DNA of 64,000 nucleotides from Cotesia glomerata. Lineage: Eukaryota; Arthropoda; Insecta; Hymenoptera; Braconidae. Location of the stretch: contig NC_058163.1 of the NCBI RefSeq assembly GCF_020080835.1, positions 12,937,113 to 13,001,112 on the forward strand. Reading direction: 5' to 3'. The position numbers were made by a program, and so were the translations under genes. The notes under the pieces were generated by a model, which did no database searches, was not told where the DNA came from, and saw only the letters and a list, made by a program, of their open reading frames with translations. Of the stretch, positions 22,441 to 34,020 are shown piece after piece. Positions within the stretch are counted from its first letter, which is position 1. The number at the start of each line of letters is the position of its first letter.

Positions 22441-23576
22441 CTACAATAATAATAAAAAAGTTTTCAATAAATAATAAATTAATTTACAATAGCAGTATAG
22501 GCTTAAGACTTCATAACCCCAATTGGAATAATTAATTAATTAAAACTTTATATATCAATTATAATTACAAAATTTATTTACCTAGGATATTATCATACAA
22601 ACAGGTAACTTTTTTCAAAACAATATTTCTAAATAATAAATTCCTTTATGTTTAATGTTTTCTCAACTTGATCGCGAATTTTCTTGCAATTGAGGTTGAT
22701 GCTTTTCGAGTCAGTATTACCACCTTGACTTAATTACTACAGCTATGGTAACAACTAACTAATACATGTAACACAGTACCATCTGTCTAATATGTATTAC
22801 GTTGTGCCTTGGTCAGAACGTCCGCACTGGAAACCTACTTTATCAATCATCAGTACGACGTATCACGCTACTAAAATTCAGTTCTAAAAACATATCTAGT
22901 ATTTACGAAAAATTATTGCCATGGATTCAAATCAACTAGCGCTAAACATCAATGATTCATTTGACAGCCTCCGGTGACTTTATAGTGAAAAGATGGTAGA
23001 TTCACGGTCGTTTCATCTCACGGCTATTTCACTCTCTAGTTAGGGTTGTCATACGGTAAAATCACTGTCGAAAAACAGTACATTCGTTCTGTTGCGTCAC
23101 TAACTACAGATGGTAAATAAATGTTAACTTATCAGCAGTTCTATGGTAAAAAGACTGTTCCTAATTCGTGGAAGCTCAGCATTTCTGTTGTCGATATGGC
23201 ATGTTTTTACCATGGGAAAATGATTTTTTCAAAGTGAACACCTCATAAATTCCTCATAAACTCATAGTGATATCACTGTGGATCTACTATGGTATTCAGA
23301 GGAAGTTTTTCTTGTTTATTTTAATGAATTAGCCAAAAAATTAAAACCAACGACTCTATGGAGTCGATGGTCAATGTTGAAAACAGTGATGAATCTTCAT
23401 CATGGAATTAATCTAGACAATTATAAAAAACTTAAACAATTCATAAAAAATAAATCGAAGGGTTTTCAGCCAAAAAAATCCCAAGTATTTCTCTTGCACA
23501 AATAAAAGAATTCGTTGAAAAAGCTCCAGACAATGTATATTTAGTCATGAAGGTATGTAAAAATTATATATTTGTG

Positions 23577-23796
23577 CACTGAAAAAAAATGAACTTGAAT
23601 CAAGAGAACAATTCTTGAGCCAAGAAAAAAATTTTGAAGAGTTTCATTGTTTGAAATCAAGATGAAAAATTCTTGAATCAAGTAAAATTTACTTAAACCA
23701 AGAAAAATTTCTCAGTTTAAGAATTTTTCTACTCAAATCAAGAAGATAAAGTTCTTTCAAATTATTTACTTGATTCAAGTTAATTTTTTTTCTGTG
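23577..23796. mobile_element. MITE with CACTGAAAAAAAATGAACTT termini
   Basis: Inverted termini pair CACTGAAAA...AACTTGAATCAAG with CTTGATTCAAGTTAA...CTGTG. The interior is self-similar (repeats of CTTGAATCAAG and AAGAAAAATT). Shorter relatives are nested in the MITEs at 46.9 and 60.3 kb. Confidence 0.7.
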
Positions 23797-23811
23797 TGTG
23801 TAATATGAATA

Positions 23812-25254
23812 TATGGGGCATTCCATGCCAAATCACCGAGGTTTCGGCCCAACCCCCTTTGATTTTACTGAAAATTTTTTATGATTTTCTACCCTACCAA
23901 AGACATTTTTCTGAATTTTTTCAGATTTTTTTACCCAACCCAAAAAAAGTTACGAATTTTTGAAAAAAAAAACGCTCTTTTTTTCAAATTGCAATAACTT
24001 TTTCATAAATTGACCTTTCGGCACTTTTTTTTTTTTAATTTTTGTTTTTAAATGTAGTTTTCAGAAAAAAATACAAAAAATTTTTCGGAAGTCACGATTT
24101 ATGAAATATTTCAGTTTTTTCAATAAAACCGTCATTTTTTCGAAGTCTGTACTTTTCGATTCTCAATTTTTTTGTCTCAAAAAAAACTTCAACTAAGACA
24201 GTATTTAACCCCGCTATTCCCATTCTGTGCCGACTTTCCATTCTATTTTTTTTCGATTGAAAATAAAAAGATATCTAAATGTGGCTTATTTTTTTTTACT
24301 TTGCGCTGAAGTTTTTTTTTATTGTTTTTAAAAGCTCAGAAGTTAAATAAAATTGGATAAAAACAACCGTAAAGTGTATTAAGGGCAAGGATTAAATTTT
24401 TTATCAAAGAATTGTTTTTACATCGTTAAAAATCTAAATATTTTAATTATTTTCCTCGGTTTAGCGATTGTTTTTTTGAATTCTTATCCGTACAATGTGT
24501 CGATTCATCCAACGAAGAAAAAGACTTAACTTTTACCACAGAATTTAATAATGGTGTAATTTGATGAATTTTTTGTGTCGCAGGTATTGGTTTATTACTA
24601 TTGAAGCGTTCTTCTAATTTTTCTTTCAGTAATTTATACTCTTCAGTGTTCAAAAACCTAACATTAATATTTGGTAAGTTTTTTAAAGCCCACTCAAATA
24701 ATTGTAATGGTGTTAAGATTTGTATATGAGGTGGCAATTGTAGAGTAGCACGTGCGGCCATTCGTTTCAAAGTACCACCTATTCCATCTCATGGTCCTTT
24801 ACCGTGTGCCGTAGTGAAAAAACTCCACTCTACTGTTATTCCGAATTCTTCATTATAATGAGATAAATTAACAAAATGTTTATAGTTTTTATATTGTTGT
24901 GACGCGCCATCCGAGAAGAAGAAAATTTTACGAACTCTAGATGACAAAGATTTGATGAAATCGATAATAATACCAGAGTAGAGATGAACAGCAATTGCAT
25001 CAAGATTCAAGCAATCAGAAATGATTGCCATACTCCGATGAGTAAGTTCATTATTTTTTTTTTATAATAAATAACTACAGTATAAACTATCGTTTGGTCG
25101 TTATTCCATCTTGAACTTTTTTTGGGTTAGGTAAAAAAATCTGAAAAAATTCAGAAAAATGTCTTTGGTAAGGTGGAAAATGATAAAAAATTTTCAGCGA
25201 AATCGAAGGGGGTCGGGCCGAAACCCCGGTGATTTGGCATGGAATGCCCCATAT
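23812..25254 (-). mobile_element. Long-terminus DNA transposon, copy 2 (internally deleted)
   Basis: Both tips read TATATGGGGCATTCCATGCC inward. The left inverted terminus runs about 570 bp and the right only about 150 bp. Only the C-terminal transposase exon remains (24447-25031, minus). It lies in the intron of the recombinase gene, so the host gene need not have been disrupted by it. Confidence 0.8.
24447..25031 (-). pseudogene. Transposase C-terminal exon of copy 2
   Basis: Equivalent to 20875-21461. From a CATCGG|AG splice edge it encodes AIISDCLNLDAIAVHLY, FFFSDGASQQYKN, VEWSFFTTAHGKGP, then a TGA at 24786-24788 in place of the expected cysteine, then IGGTLKRMAARATLQLPP, LFEWALKNLPNINVRF and IPATQKIHQITPLLNSV. 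One nonsense codon only. It is better preserved than copy 1 in this exon and allows copy 1's frameshift to be recognised. Confidence 0.75.
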
Positions 25255-25832
25255 ACTTATAATTTTTCATTATTTTTTAAGGTCATTATTATTTCTGGTA
25301 TATCTGGAGCTTTGCGAACGGCCGAATTCTGTAATTTAAAAACAACTGACGTTGAAGATACTGGCTCTTAATTTATGGTATCAATACGATACACAAAAAA
25401 CTATTACCCTAGATCATTCGTCATTGGAGAAGAGTTTTATGGAAAAGTTCTCGAATACATAGCTGGTAGACCGAAAGACATTGATACGGATCGATTTTTT
25501 ATTAGTTATCACAGGAAAATTGTATGCGCCAAGTAATTGGGAAGAACAAATTCAGTGAAATACCTAAAATAATCGCAATATTTTTAAATTTACCCAATTC
25601 GAAGGCTACATCGAAAATGCAGTAAGGAGTAAAACTCGAATTTTCAACAGAATTATAGATTCAGAAAGACTATCTACTTCAACAACTGCTTTGAATGAAC
25701 AACTTCCACCGAGTATAACTTCAACTACAACTTCAAAACAACAATTACCGGAAACACCAGAAAATTTGCATAATGAAATAGAACCAGTAGTTACTGTTCT
25801 TTCTGATTTAATAAATGACACTATCTGGTTAT

Positions 25833-26585
25833 GCGCAATGGAATCTCAAGGATCCTAGAGATCCGGAGAGAAATATAACTATTTTCTACCAAAACTCTGG
25901 AGGAATTAACACAAAAATTGATTTGATTGCTGACTTTATTATGCTGATTGATGCCGATATTATTGCCCTGACAGAGACTTGGCTCACACCGCACACATAT
26001 TCTTCAGAATTCCTGGACTTAAACATCCTCACTGTCTTCAGAGTAGTTGAAATTTCCTGCACAAAGAGAAAAGGTGGCGGCGTCCTATTTGTTATCAAAC
26101 TGCATATTTCAGCAATGCAAATTTCTCTAAACCAGCTCACAAACAAACAAACATAAACAAATATGAAGATGTGGATGCAATCTGGATAAGAATCACATCA
26201 CCTGGTAAACCTTCACTTATATTGGCTACCGTGTACATTGCCCCGGACATCGGCCGACATCTATTTGACCAATTTCTTTGAACATCACTGGATTTTTATC
26301 TGAGTTTCAACGTCTACTTGTCATATGCATTTAATAAATTATATAACTCTGATAATAACTTGTAGGTATGGCTGATTCATGATATTAGCACATTATGTAC
26401 TATTATTTCAGCGACTTGTATGTATTACTGTTTAAAATAAGCTTATCGATGTATTCCTAATTTAATGTATTTGTATTGAACTCTACTATGCTAATAATTA
26501 TATTTATAATTTAAGGAATCCTGTTAATGGCTCTGCTGTTGGGTTCAGTGTTTGTTATAAAATAAATAAATAAATAAATAAAATT
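25833..26585 (+). pseudogene. LINE fragment: endonuclease start plus 3' tail
   Basis: Encodes the start of an apurinic/apyrimidinic-type endonuclease of a jockey/CR1-like LINE: ITIFYQNSGGINTKIDL, ADIIALTETWL, then in a shifted frame DVDAIWIRI and LATVYIAP. The reverse transcriptase is missing: after about 26280 comes a non-coding 3' region ending in (AAAT)n at 26560-26584. So this is an internally deleted copy. It abuts the 3' end of the recombinase remnant. Confidence 0.65.
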
Positions 26586-26905
26586 AATAATCAATCTATC
26601 AAGGTGGCAAAGTCTTGGTCCTTGTTTTTCTAATGTATCAGTGGTTAACCAGTGAGGCTTCCTGATGCATGACTTTGATCGGTATTCTTGTACACTAGCA
26701 GTTTGATACAATAGCTACCTGGTAATACAATAGCACAACCATGATCGAGTCAGGATAATTTTTTATTGTTGCAATACTTGCCGGTAATTAAGTTGTATTA
26801 ACGGCGAGTTTTCAATCAGCCGTACAACTTGATAATGTTAGTCACGTTTTTCTCAAAGGCTGATAGAGCTTTCGTCGTCTGTTACTGGAAAATTTTGAGG
26901 AGCTG
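26586..26905. other. No gene recognised
   Basis: Short AT-rich stretch between the LINE tail and the polymerase eta remnant. No coding frame or repeat stands out. Confidence 0.5.
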
Positions 26906-27139
26906 TGCTCAGACAAGAGTAGATGTTTCAACAAACGTTGGGTGGTATCTTTTTAATGTTACTTTAATTTTTTCACACGATTTATTGCTACTGTTACTTG
27001 TTTTGTTACCGGTCATTGACTTTGGCTCAACAGACTTTTTCCCATTTTTGACTTTACTTTGTGGAGATTTAATATTAACAGTTTTTAATTTTTCTTCATT
27101 TTTAATATTATCGTGTGAAAACTTAACATTAACTTTAAT

Positions 27140-28202
27140 TAAAGAGTTTTAGATTTCAAAGCCATTATCCCCGATCCAAATTGATGTTAGACTAATTTTT
27201 TTAAATTTTACATTAAATTTTTATTTATTAAATTCTTTAAATTTTAATTTTTACTTATTATTTATTTTTACAACATTATTGTCGGTATGAGCACTCATAC
27301 CGTCCTTGGGTGAGTATATCTAACAATTAAAAATCTTTATTTTAATTGAAGATTAAGCAAAGATGTTATATTCTTTACTCAGTGAGACTTTTTTCGGCCA
27401 CCGAAAAAATAATAACTCGGAAAATGCTCAGACCAGGAATCGAACCTGAATCTTTTGGTGTCGCACCAACTGCTTTACCCTTAAGCTATCCGAGACACTG
27501 TCCGTAACTATCATTCAGTTACCTATTAAGACCCACTGAGTAATTCTTGTATATTGACAAATTTTTAATGATGTATTTTTAGATGTTTTTAAATACGTAG
27601 ACTCTAATCTCCTACTTGATTGTATGAAGATTGTAGTCCGTCTAGCCAGGATTTTTCGATAATTTACTATTTTTTCCGAAGATCGGTGTTTTTACTAATT
27701 AAAGAGTTCTATATTTCAAAGCCATTAACCCCGATCCAAATTGATGTTAGACTAATTTAAATTTTACATTAAATTTTTATTTATTTAATTCTTTAAATTT
27801 TAATTTTTACTTATTATTTATTTTCACAACATTATTGTCGGTATGAGCACTCATACCGTCCTTGGGTGAATATATCTAACAATTGAAAATCTTTATTTTA
27901 ATTTGAGATTAAGCAAAGATGTTATATTCTTTACTCAGTGAGACTTTTTTCGGCCACTGAAAAAATAATAACTCGGAAAATGCTCAGACCAGGAATCGAA
28001 GGACGGTATGAGTGCTCATACCGATAATAATGTTGTGAAAATAAATAATAAGTAAAAATTAAAATTTAAAGAATTTAATAAATAAAAATTTAATGTAAAA
28101 TTAAAAAAAATTAGTCTAACATCAATTTGGATCGGGCATAATGGCTTTGAAATATAAAACTCTTTAATTAGTAAAAACACCGATCTTCGGAAAAAATAGT
28201 AA
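27140..28202. mobile_element. Foldback/tRNA-like insertion with 12-bp target duplication
   Basis: Bounded by ATTAACTTTAAT at 27128-27139 and again at 28203-28214. Removing the insert and one duplicate rejoins the polymerase eta frame exactly. Arms of about 165 bp (27140-27310 and 28000-28166, inverted) contain GGTATGAGCACTCATACCG, itself palindromic. A third, direct copy of the arm lies at 27700-27870. A tRNA-like sequence lies at 27424-27493 and a cut copy ends at 28000. No coding sequence. Confidence 0.8.
27424..27493 (-). other. tRNA-like sequence in the foldback insertion
   Basis: Minus strand: A-box-like TAGCTTAAGGGTAAAGC, anticodon arm pairing TTGG with CCAA around TGCGACA, and B box GGTTCGATTCC. 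It resembles a serine-type anticodon loop but the arms are imperfect. A second copy at 27984-28000 is cut inside the B box at a rearrangement joint. Confidence 0.55.
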
Positions 28203-29102
28203 ATTAACTTTAATGTTAGATTTTAAAGAAACTCTAGCCTCTTGTTGCAATTCAGATGGTAGCAATTCAACTACTGTAAGGTCAATCTTTTCAAGATCAG
28301 GAAAAGTTTCTCGCAGCTTAACATTGATTCTACTTACAACGATTGTATCATCATCATTTTCTTTTAAAGATACTTTTTCAATCCCTTCACCATCACGATC
28401 CTCAGTATCAAAACTACCAAGATCTAAATTCTTGCCTGACTCTTCAAAATCATTTGCCTGCTGCGACTGTTTCTGGGTTGTCTTGAAATACTTTACAAAG
28501 CTCCCATCATTCTGAGCATCGGTAAACTTACCACCAGCGATACTTTGAGCTACAATCGGCTTGGAGATGATACTTAAAGCTTGACTGGCAATCCTATCAG
28601 CTTTATAACCAGACAAAGGCAATGGCAGCGACTGGGAAATGTTTTTTTCATAATGATGATATTGATAACTAACCGTTAAGTTTGAAGCTCGTCGATGATT
28701 CTATTCATAGTTTGCTCCAGATAATTACAGACATCATTCGTCTATGAGTCGACCCACTGCTTCAACTGAAAAAAATTACTTAGTAAATTGAAGAATAATA
28801 AAGTAATATTGATAATTAGTTTAAAAAAATCTTACAGCATCCAAATCAGTGATAGCTTTTTTGACTGAAAAGTTTTTACTCGCTCCAATAGACTTACAAA
28901 TCAATCTGGGCGTGACTGGTTCATGATCAATAATTCCTCTTGCAATATTGAACAATTTAATTCCAGTCGGCTCGTCAAAATATTTTTGTAAATCTTGCAG
29001 AGAAAATTTCAGCAGTTCAGCCATTACGTTACAACCCAATGATTCAACGAGGTCCTTTCCAACTTTACTAACCAGACTACGGACTTTATTAATCGGTAAC
29101 AA

Positions 29103-30020
29103 TTAAAACAACTTCGGGACTGGTGTTATGTCGCGATTTCGTGGGTAGAGGAAGATAGTTTTCAATGATCATATACGTTGATGGTCCGCAAGTTGTGGTT
29201 TTAATAATACTATTACACAACCTGGCCGAGATTTCTAATCATAATCCTGATGATAATAGTAATGGTGCTGATGTTGGCTCATCGAATATTGAATTTATCT
29301 GACGATTGATTATAATCTCACCGACACACAAAAAAAAAAGTGGAATGTACTTTGGACCGGACCTACCTACCGACATGTTTTTCGACCCGCTGAATCCGAA
29401 TTTCGAGTCCGTTTGGTCCGGTCACCCACCAGTTTTGAGTAAAATGCAAAAAAAGGTCAAAAATCGCAAAAAAATGCAGTCACAGCAATGAAAAAATTTT
29501 TGTGGACCCGGATCACGTATGATTTTGGTATATTTCGAATTACTGAATCTAAATCTAAAAGTTAATTAGCCCGGTAAGCCGTCCAAATTTGAAAAAAAAA
29601 AAAAAAAACGAAAAACCCAAAAAAAAAATGACAATAAATCATGAAAAATTGAAGTTTTCGACATAAAAATTTTTTTGGACTCAGATTGAGTATGATTTTC
29701 ATGTATTTTGTTCCGTTGAATTTGAATCTGAAGTTTTCTTGCCCCGTTAATGTTTTAAAATTGGGATCGGCGCCAATTCGTTCCCAATATGAAGTAATAC
29801 AGCTTTGAGACTCCTAGTTGATGAATCTATTAAGAATCTCAACTCATCGTCTTTATAGATATTAGGTTTCAATTGACCAACCAAGGTTTAATATCGCAAC
29901 AGTATACCATCGAGTTCTCATCGTCTTTTGTAAAGAATTCCCGGAACTCTCCTTTTTTCGTACAATAAAAGGAGGACGATACTCCTTTAGCTAACAAATT
30001 TTTTTTTTCAGTCTTGACCC
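29103..30020. other. No gene recognised
   Basis: 29103-29300 may hold scraps of an old exon. 29325-29760 is a repetitive, A-run-rich stretch with duplicated words such as GTATGATTTT and GACCCGGATCACG. Nothing on either strand supports a gene. Confidence 0.5.
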
Positions 30021-31118
30021 AGTAATTCAGCTCCATTCTTAGGCAATCCTAAAAACGTCGAAGTTTCAACGAGTTCTTCTGGCATCGATTCACGTAACCG
30101 AGAACTTGATTATATTGATCCAGATTTGTCTCATATAAGTTTTAGGAATCTTTTTTTAATGTATATACGATTCTTTAAAAAATTTTATATTTTAAAAATT
30201 ACAATTAGTGTTTTCAGATACTTAAAGATATTAATTTTTATTTATAACTATATTTTTAGTAAATTGAAGTACATGACTCGGTAGACAAGATCACCAACAA
30301 ACCAATTGAAGCTACTCAAACTAAAACTACTACAAAAATCATGAAGGATTTTCCTCTTGAAACCGATGATCATTTTGACGCTTTATCATTCGATAATATT
30401 AAATCAAATAATAACGCCTCGGTTGACGCCCCAGTTGATGACGTAGTCGAAAATTTTAAAGTTTTACTTTTAAAAATGAAGATTGATATTTCATCAACAG
30501 TCGACAAAGACTAGAAACGAGATAAAGTCGTACAAATTGAAGAAATAGTGAAAGATTTTAAGACCGTTGATGTTCAGTTTAACACTTTACCACAAGTTGA
30601 ATCGTTGACAATTTACCAAGGTCAGTCTCGCGGGCGTCCTAGAGGCCGCAAAAATCGCGTAATTGGTCTACCGGCTGGTAGCAGATCCATACGGGAAAAA
30701 ATGATAAAATTCGAGGAGCTATCAGAAGCGCAACAGAAAATATATATTTTACAATTAATATTGATTGACAAAAATTCAGTTGATAAAGTTATCATAGACA
30801 AGAGAAAAATAAAAACAATGGACTTGAACCATTTACAGTTGAAAAGTATCCCTGATGCTCTTGGTAGCGAATCTGTGAAGATTCAAAACATTCAATCGTA
30901 TTTTGATTCTAGTACATTCAAATATTTAAAAAAAATTGATCAAAGAAAAAGTTAAAAACGGGTACTGGACATGTAACGCATGTAAAATAGCGTTAAACAA
31001 TGAAATAGTCACCATCGAGTGTGGAAGATGCTTATTCTGGAGTTATATAACCTGCGTTTTTGTGGAAAACGAGGACAATGATTGGTTTTGTTCCAACTGT
31101 GAAAAGAATTACAAATAA
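30021..31118 (+). pseudogene. Gene remnant with AT-hook and PHD-like finger
   Basis: An exon after TTTTTTTTCAG near 30020 encodes NSAPFLGNPKNVEVSTSSSG; a second exon starts after TATTTTTAG at 30259. The second reads through VHDSVDKITNKPIEATQTK and an in-frame TAG (30512-30514) into SRGRPRGRKNR, an AT-hook-like patch. It then shifts frame in an A run near 30935 and ends with a cysteine cluster: WTCNACK, TIECGRC, ITC, WFCSNC. The spacing resembles a PHD finger, but the usual histidine is tyrosine (FWSYITC). Function unknown; it could be a transposon-borne DNA/chromatin-binding protein. A more decayed copy of its end lies at 32440. Confidence 0.55.
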
Positions 31119-33000
31119 GTAGGACTGTTCGAGAGGTTAATTTTCTTTATAGTATTATAAAATTCTAAAAGTATTTAGTCCAGTTGATTATTTATTATTA
31201 TTTTTCATCTTTTAAGTAGTAAATTAATTAAACAATAAAACAACTTTCACGTTCTTATTAAATTATTATTAATATAAAGTTATGATAACAAAGTTTATCT
31301 CAAAGTTTCACATTATTATTAAATTGTTATCAATATAAATTTATGATAAAAAAGTTTTTCTCAGTGTTTTAATATATCATTGATTATTGAATATTCTTTT
31401 GTTTAAATGTGTATTATCAAGTTATATTTAGATAAATATTTGCAATTTATTTGTAAAGAAAGAACCGAAGGAACTTAAAAAGAAATAAAAACACTCGAAA
31501 CGGTAATATAAAATTGATAAATTATTTATCAAGTTTGCTATTAATAATACTGCCGGGTATAGTATCGCAAATTAGTTTTTAAACTACAGGCTAGCAAGTA
31601 TTTTCAATAGCTGGCAGTTACATTTTAGATAAATCATTTGAACCTACTAGATGTGTACTGAACTAATCAGCTTAATATATTTGTAATAAGTTTGTAAAAC
31701 TTGTATGGCCAATTTTTATACATCTTTATTTACTTTTTCTATTTGTGTTATTGCTTAACTGTCATGCAGGTACAATTAATATTTTTTCTAACTTTATATT
31801 TAGTTGATTAACTATTCCTTACTTTTTATTTCAATCTTCAATTAAAAAAAGACAATGCACCAGGCCATACGAATTATTCCCAAAAATTATTATTAATGAT
31901 TACGTAAGTAAATATTTATTCATTTGTTTTATTTGATTTGTGTCATACTTATATGAAAGAAAATTTGAGATGAGTAACAACTTTGAATGTAATGATAAAT
32001 AATTGTGATGAATGTTATTATATTAATCGGATGATGTCCATAAATTGAAAGTTGCTTGTAATTAAATAATTAATCAATAAATCTCGATAGTGATGATTGA
32101 GATTTGATCAAATGAAGAGTAATAAACATTACCAAATAAAATAGGAATAACAAAAAGAAAACCATTCTACGTATTGTATGGGTAGTAGTTGCAATTAAAG
32201 TACTCGAATAACCCAATGTGTCAAGTTAAATAATAGATAAAATATGTGCAAATATTATACTGCTTGTCCAGTGAAAATTTGAGAATGTTAGGACTTAACT
32301 GACTCATTGAAAGATATAATACAAGAGTCTTTACTTTTTACTTAGATTAATATTTTTTTCAATATTTAATAACAAGTCTAATACAAAAGTTATCTTTAGA
32401 AAACAGAAATTTCTATGAATCTACAGTCCAAAAATATGAATAGTTTGATATATGGGATTTTAATGCTAATGCTTTTAAATATTTGAATCAGTTGATTAAA
32501 GAGACTGTACAAAAAATGTACTGGACATGCAAAGTACGTAAAATATATATAATAGTTGTAACCTTAAAAATTTTAATTTTTAATAAAAAACTAATAATTT
32601 TTTAATTAACTATAATTTTGTTTACGACTTATTTATCATTTTTTGACTAATAAATTTTTTCAACTTGTCTCAGAAAAGTTTCTGCTCCATATTTATGTAT
32701 AGACAATACTAATTATTTAATATATAATTAGATTCGTTAAATTTAAAACAAGTAAGTAATAAATCAATAAATTGATTAATTAATTAATATAATAATTAAT
32801 AAATAAATTCATTAATTGTAGTGATGATTTTGAATTTGGTGACATTTTAGCATGACGGCACGGAAACGGTCATTTTTTAGACATATGGTAATTTATCCGT
32901 GCGCATGCGCGAAATGAAAGAAAAATGACCGTTTCCCGTGCCCCGTAACTATTGCCCTGTACCGGCACTGGATCAGCCCAATTCTTACACTCTTTTTTTT
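31119..33000. other. AT-rich stretch, no intact gene
   Basis: Nearly 1.9 kb of AT-rich sequence with scattered stops in all frames. The only coding trace is the fragment at 32440-32570. No terminal repeats noticed. Confidence 0.6.
32440..32570 (+). pseudogene. Second decayed copy of the PHD-like gene end
   Basis: The forward frame gives FKYLNQLIKE, then YWTCK, close to FKYLKK, LIKEK and YWTCNAC in the better copy at 30915-30990. Similarity fades after about 32550. This suggests the gene belonged to a repeated element. Confidence 0.5.
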
Positions 33001-33045
33001 TAACTTCCCGCTAAGAAAATTAAAAATGATCAAAAATCGGGAAGT

Positions 33046-33107
<62 letters not shown>

Positions 33108-34020
33108 TGTCTGTGTGTATGTGTGTGTGTGTGCGCGTGTGTGTGTGGGACTATATGACTCGCTTATAACTTTTGAACGACTGAACCGATCGGAAACTAC
33201 CAAACGGCATTCTAGAGAGTTCCATCAAACTGAGATTTCCTGTGAATTTGAACCCATTCGGATTGATAGATTTTAAGAAATTTTGAAAAATCTCAAAAAA
33301 ACTAAAAAAAAATTTTTTTTAAAAGTGGTTTTTTAGAATAACTTTTAAACAGCTCTACCGATCGATTCAATAAATAAATCCATCTTTAAGCTTGAGAAAC
33401 CACGTCAATCGCCACCAAGAACGTAAAAATCGGTTGATTGGTTCGAGAGATATCCTCAACGAAATATTTGGAAACAAGTATTTTTTCAACATAACTCCGA
33501 AATTTTTTGGAATAACTTTCAAATGGCTCCACCGATCAATTCCAAAAACTAATCAGCTCTTAAGATAAAAAAACCACGTCGATCGCCGCCAGTTCAATCA
33601 AAATCGGTTCATTCGTTCGTGAGTTATCGTTGACGAAAGAAAATCGAAAAAAGTGTTTCTTTCAGAATTACTTCGAAATTCCCGATCAAATTAAACTTAC
33701 AGATTCTTCATGAAGCTTAAAAAATTGCGACGAGTGCCACCAACCACGTAAAAATCGATTCATTCATTCAAAAGTTATTGTGGTTTGAAAATTTGAAAAA
33801 TTGTGTTTTATCAAACTTCTATCAGACTTTCGAGCTCGAAGAGCTCAAAAGCATAGAAAAGCTAACTCTTTGAGCTCAGAGAGCTCAAAATAACACATAA
33901 ATTGTATTTTTGAGCTCGGAGAGCTCAAAAACATCATTACTGCAATTTAAAGAATCTAGGTATGAAATTAGCAGGAAGTTGCACGGATGGCCTTCAGAGT
34001 CTACTGTTTTTATAATTTTT
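33001..34020 (+). repeat. 0.9 kb hairpin/GT-tract unit A (first of a four-unit array)
   Basis: The unit starts with a 45-bp imperfect palindrome (AACTTCCCGCTAAG ... CGGGAAGTT), continues to a (GT)n tract (33047-33150), then blocks that are inverted versions of each other, then three GAGCTC palindromes, and ends GGGAAGTTGCA...GGCCTT. In this copy the segment between the palindrome and the GT tract is missing. The next unit follows directly, head to tail. Non-coding. Confidence 0.9.

Larger units (their letters stand above)
22923..25800 (+). pseudogene. Crypton-like tyrosine recombinase gene, split by an intronic transposon
   Basis: Tyrosine recombinases cut and join DNA through a covalent tyrosine link. 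A possible start is ATG at 22921. The exon ending at 23552 (donor AAG|GTATGT) encodes an N-terminal SAM-like helical domain (FNELAKKLKPTTLWSRWSML, KQFIKNKSKGFQPKKSQ, then in a shifted frame EFVEKAPDNVYLVMK). The next exon starts after TTTTTTAAG at 25279 and begins the catalytic domain with ISGALRTAEFCNLKTTDV, containing the first catalytic arginine. Later pieces include KVLEYIAGRPKDIDTDRFF and YIENAVRSKTRIFNR. The catalytic H-x-x-R and Tyr cannot be placed. Frameshifts near 23490, 25365 and 25540 kill the gene. The intron holds a MITE and a 1.4 kb transposon. Confidence 0.65.
26909..29102 (-). pseudogene. DNA polymerase eta pseudogene (C-terminal half)
   Basis: DNA polymerase eta is the Y-family enzyme that copies past UV photoproducts. 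The minus strand at 29102-28836 encodes the thumb region (LPINKVRSLVSKVGKDLVE, CNVMAELLKFSLQDLQKYF, FNIARGIIDHEPVTPRL, KSIGASKNFSVKKAITDL) and stops at a GTAAGA donor. After an intron (acceptor TTTTTTTCAG near 28769) comes the little-finger region with LKQWVD, TVSYQYHHYEKN and SGYKADRIASQAL, broken by TAG, TAA and a frameshift. The tail follows (DLTVVELLPSELQQEARVS), is split at 28203 by a 1.06 kb insertion, and resumes at 27139 in the same frame (VKFSHDNIKNEEKL) to a TGA at 26911-26909. Introns are kept, so this is a DNA-level duplicate or decayed gene, not a retrocopy. The palm and fingers exons are absent. Confidence 0.8.

Noticed and set aside
26829..27152. Hydrophobic plus-strand frame that looks like a membrane protein
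   Set aside because: It is antisense to the lysine-rich tail of the polymerase eta remnant; AAA/AAG codons read as TTT/CTT on the other strand.
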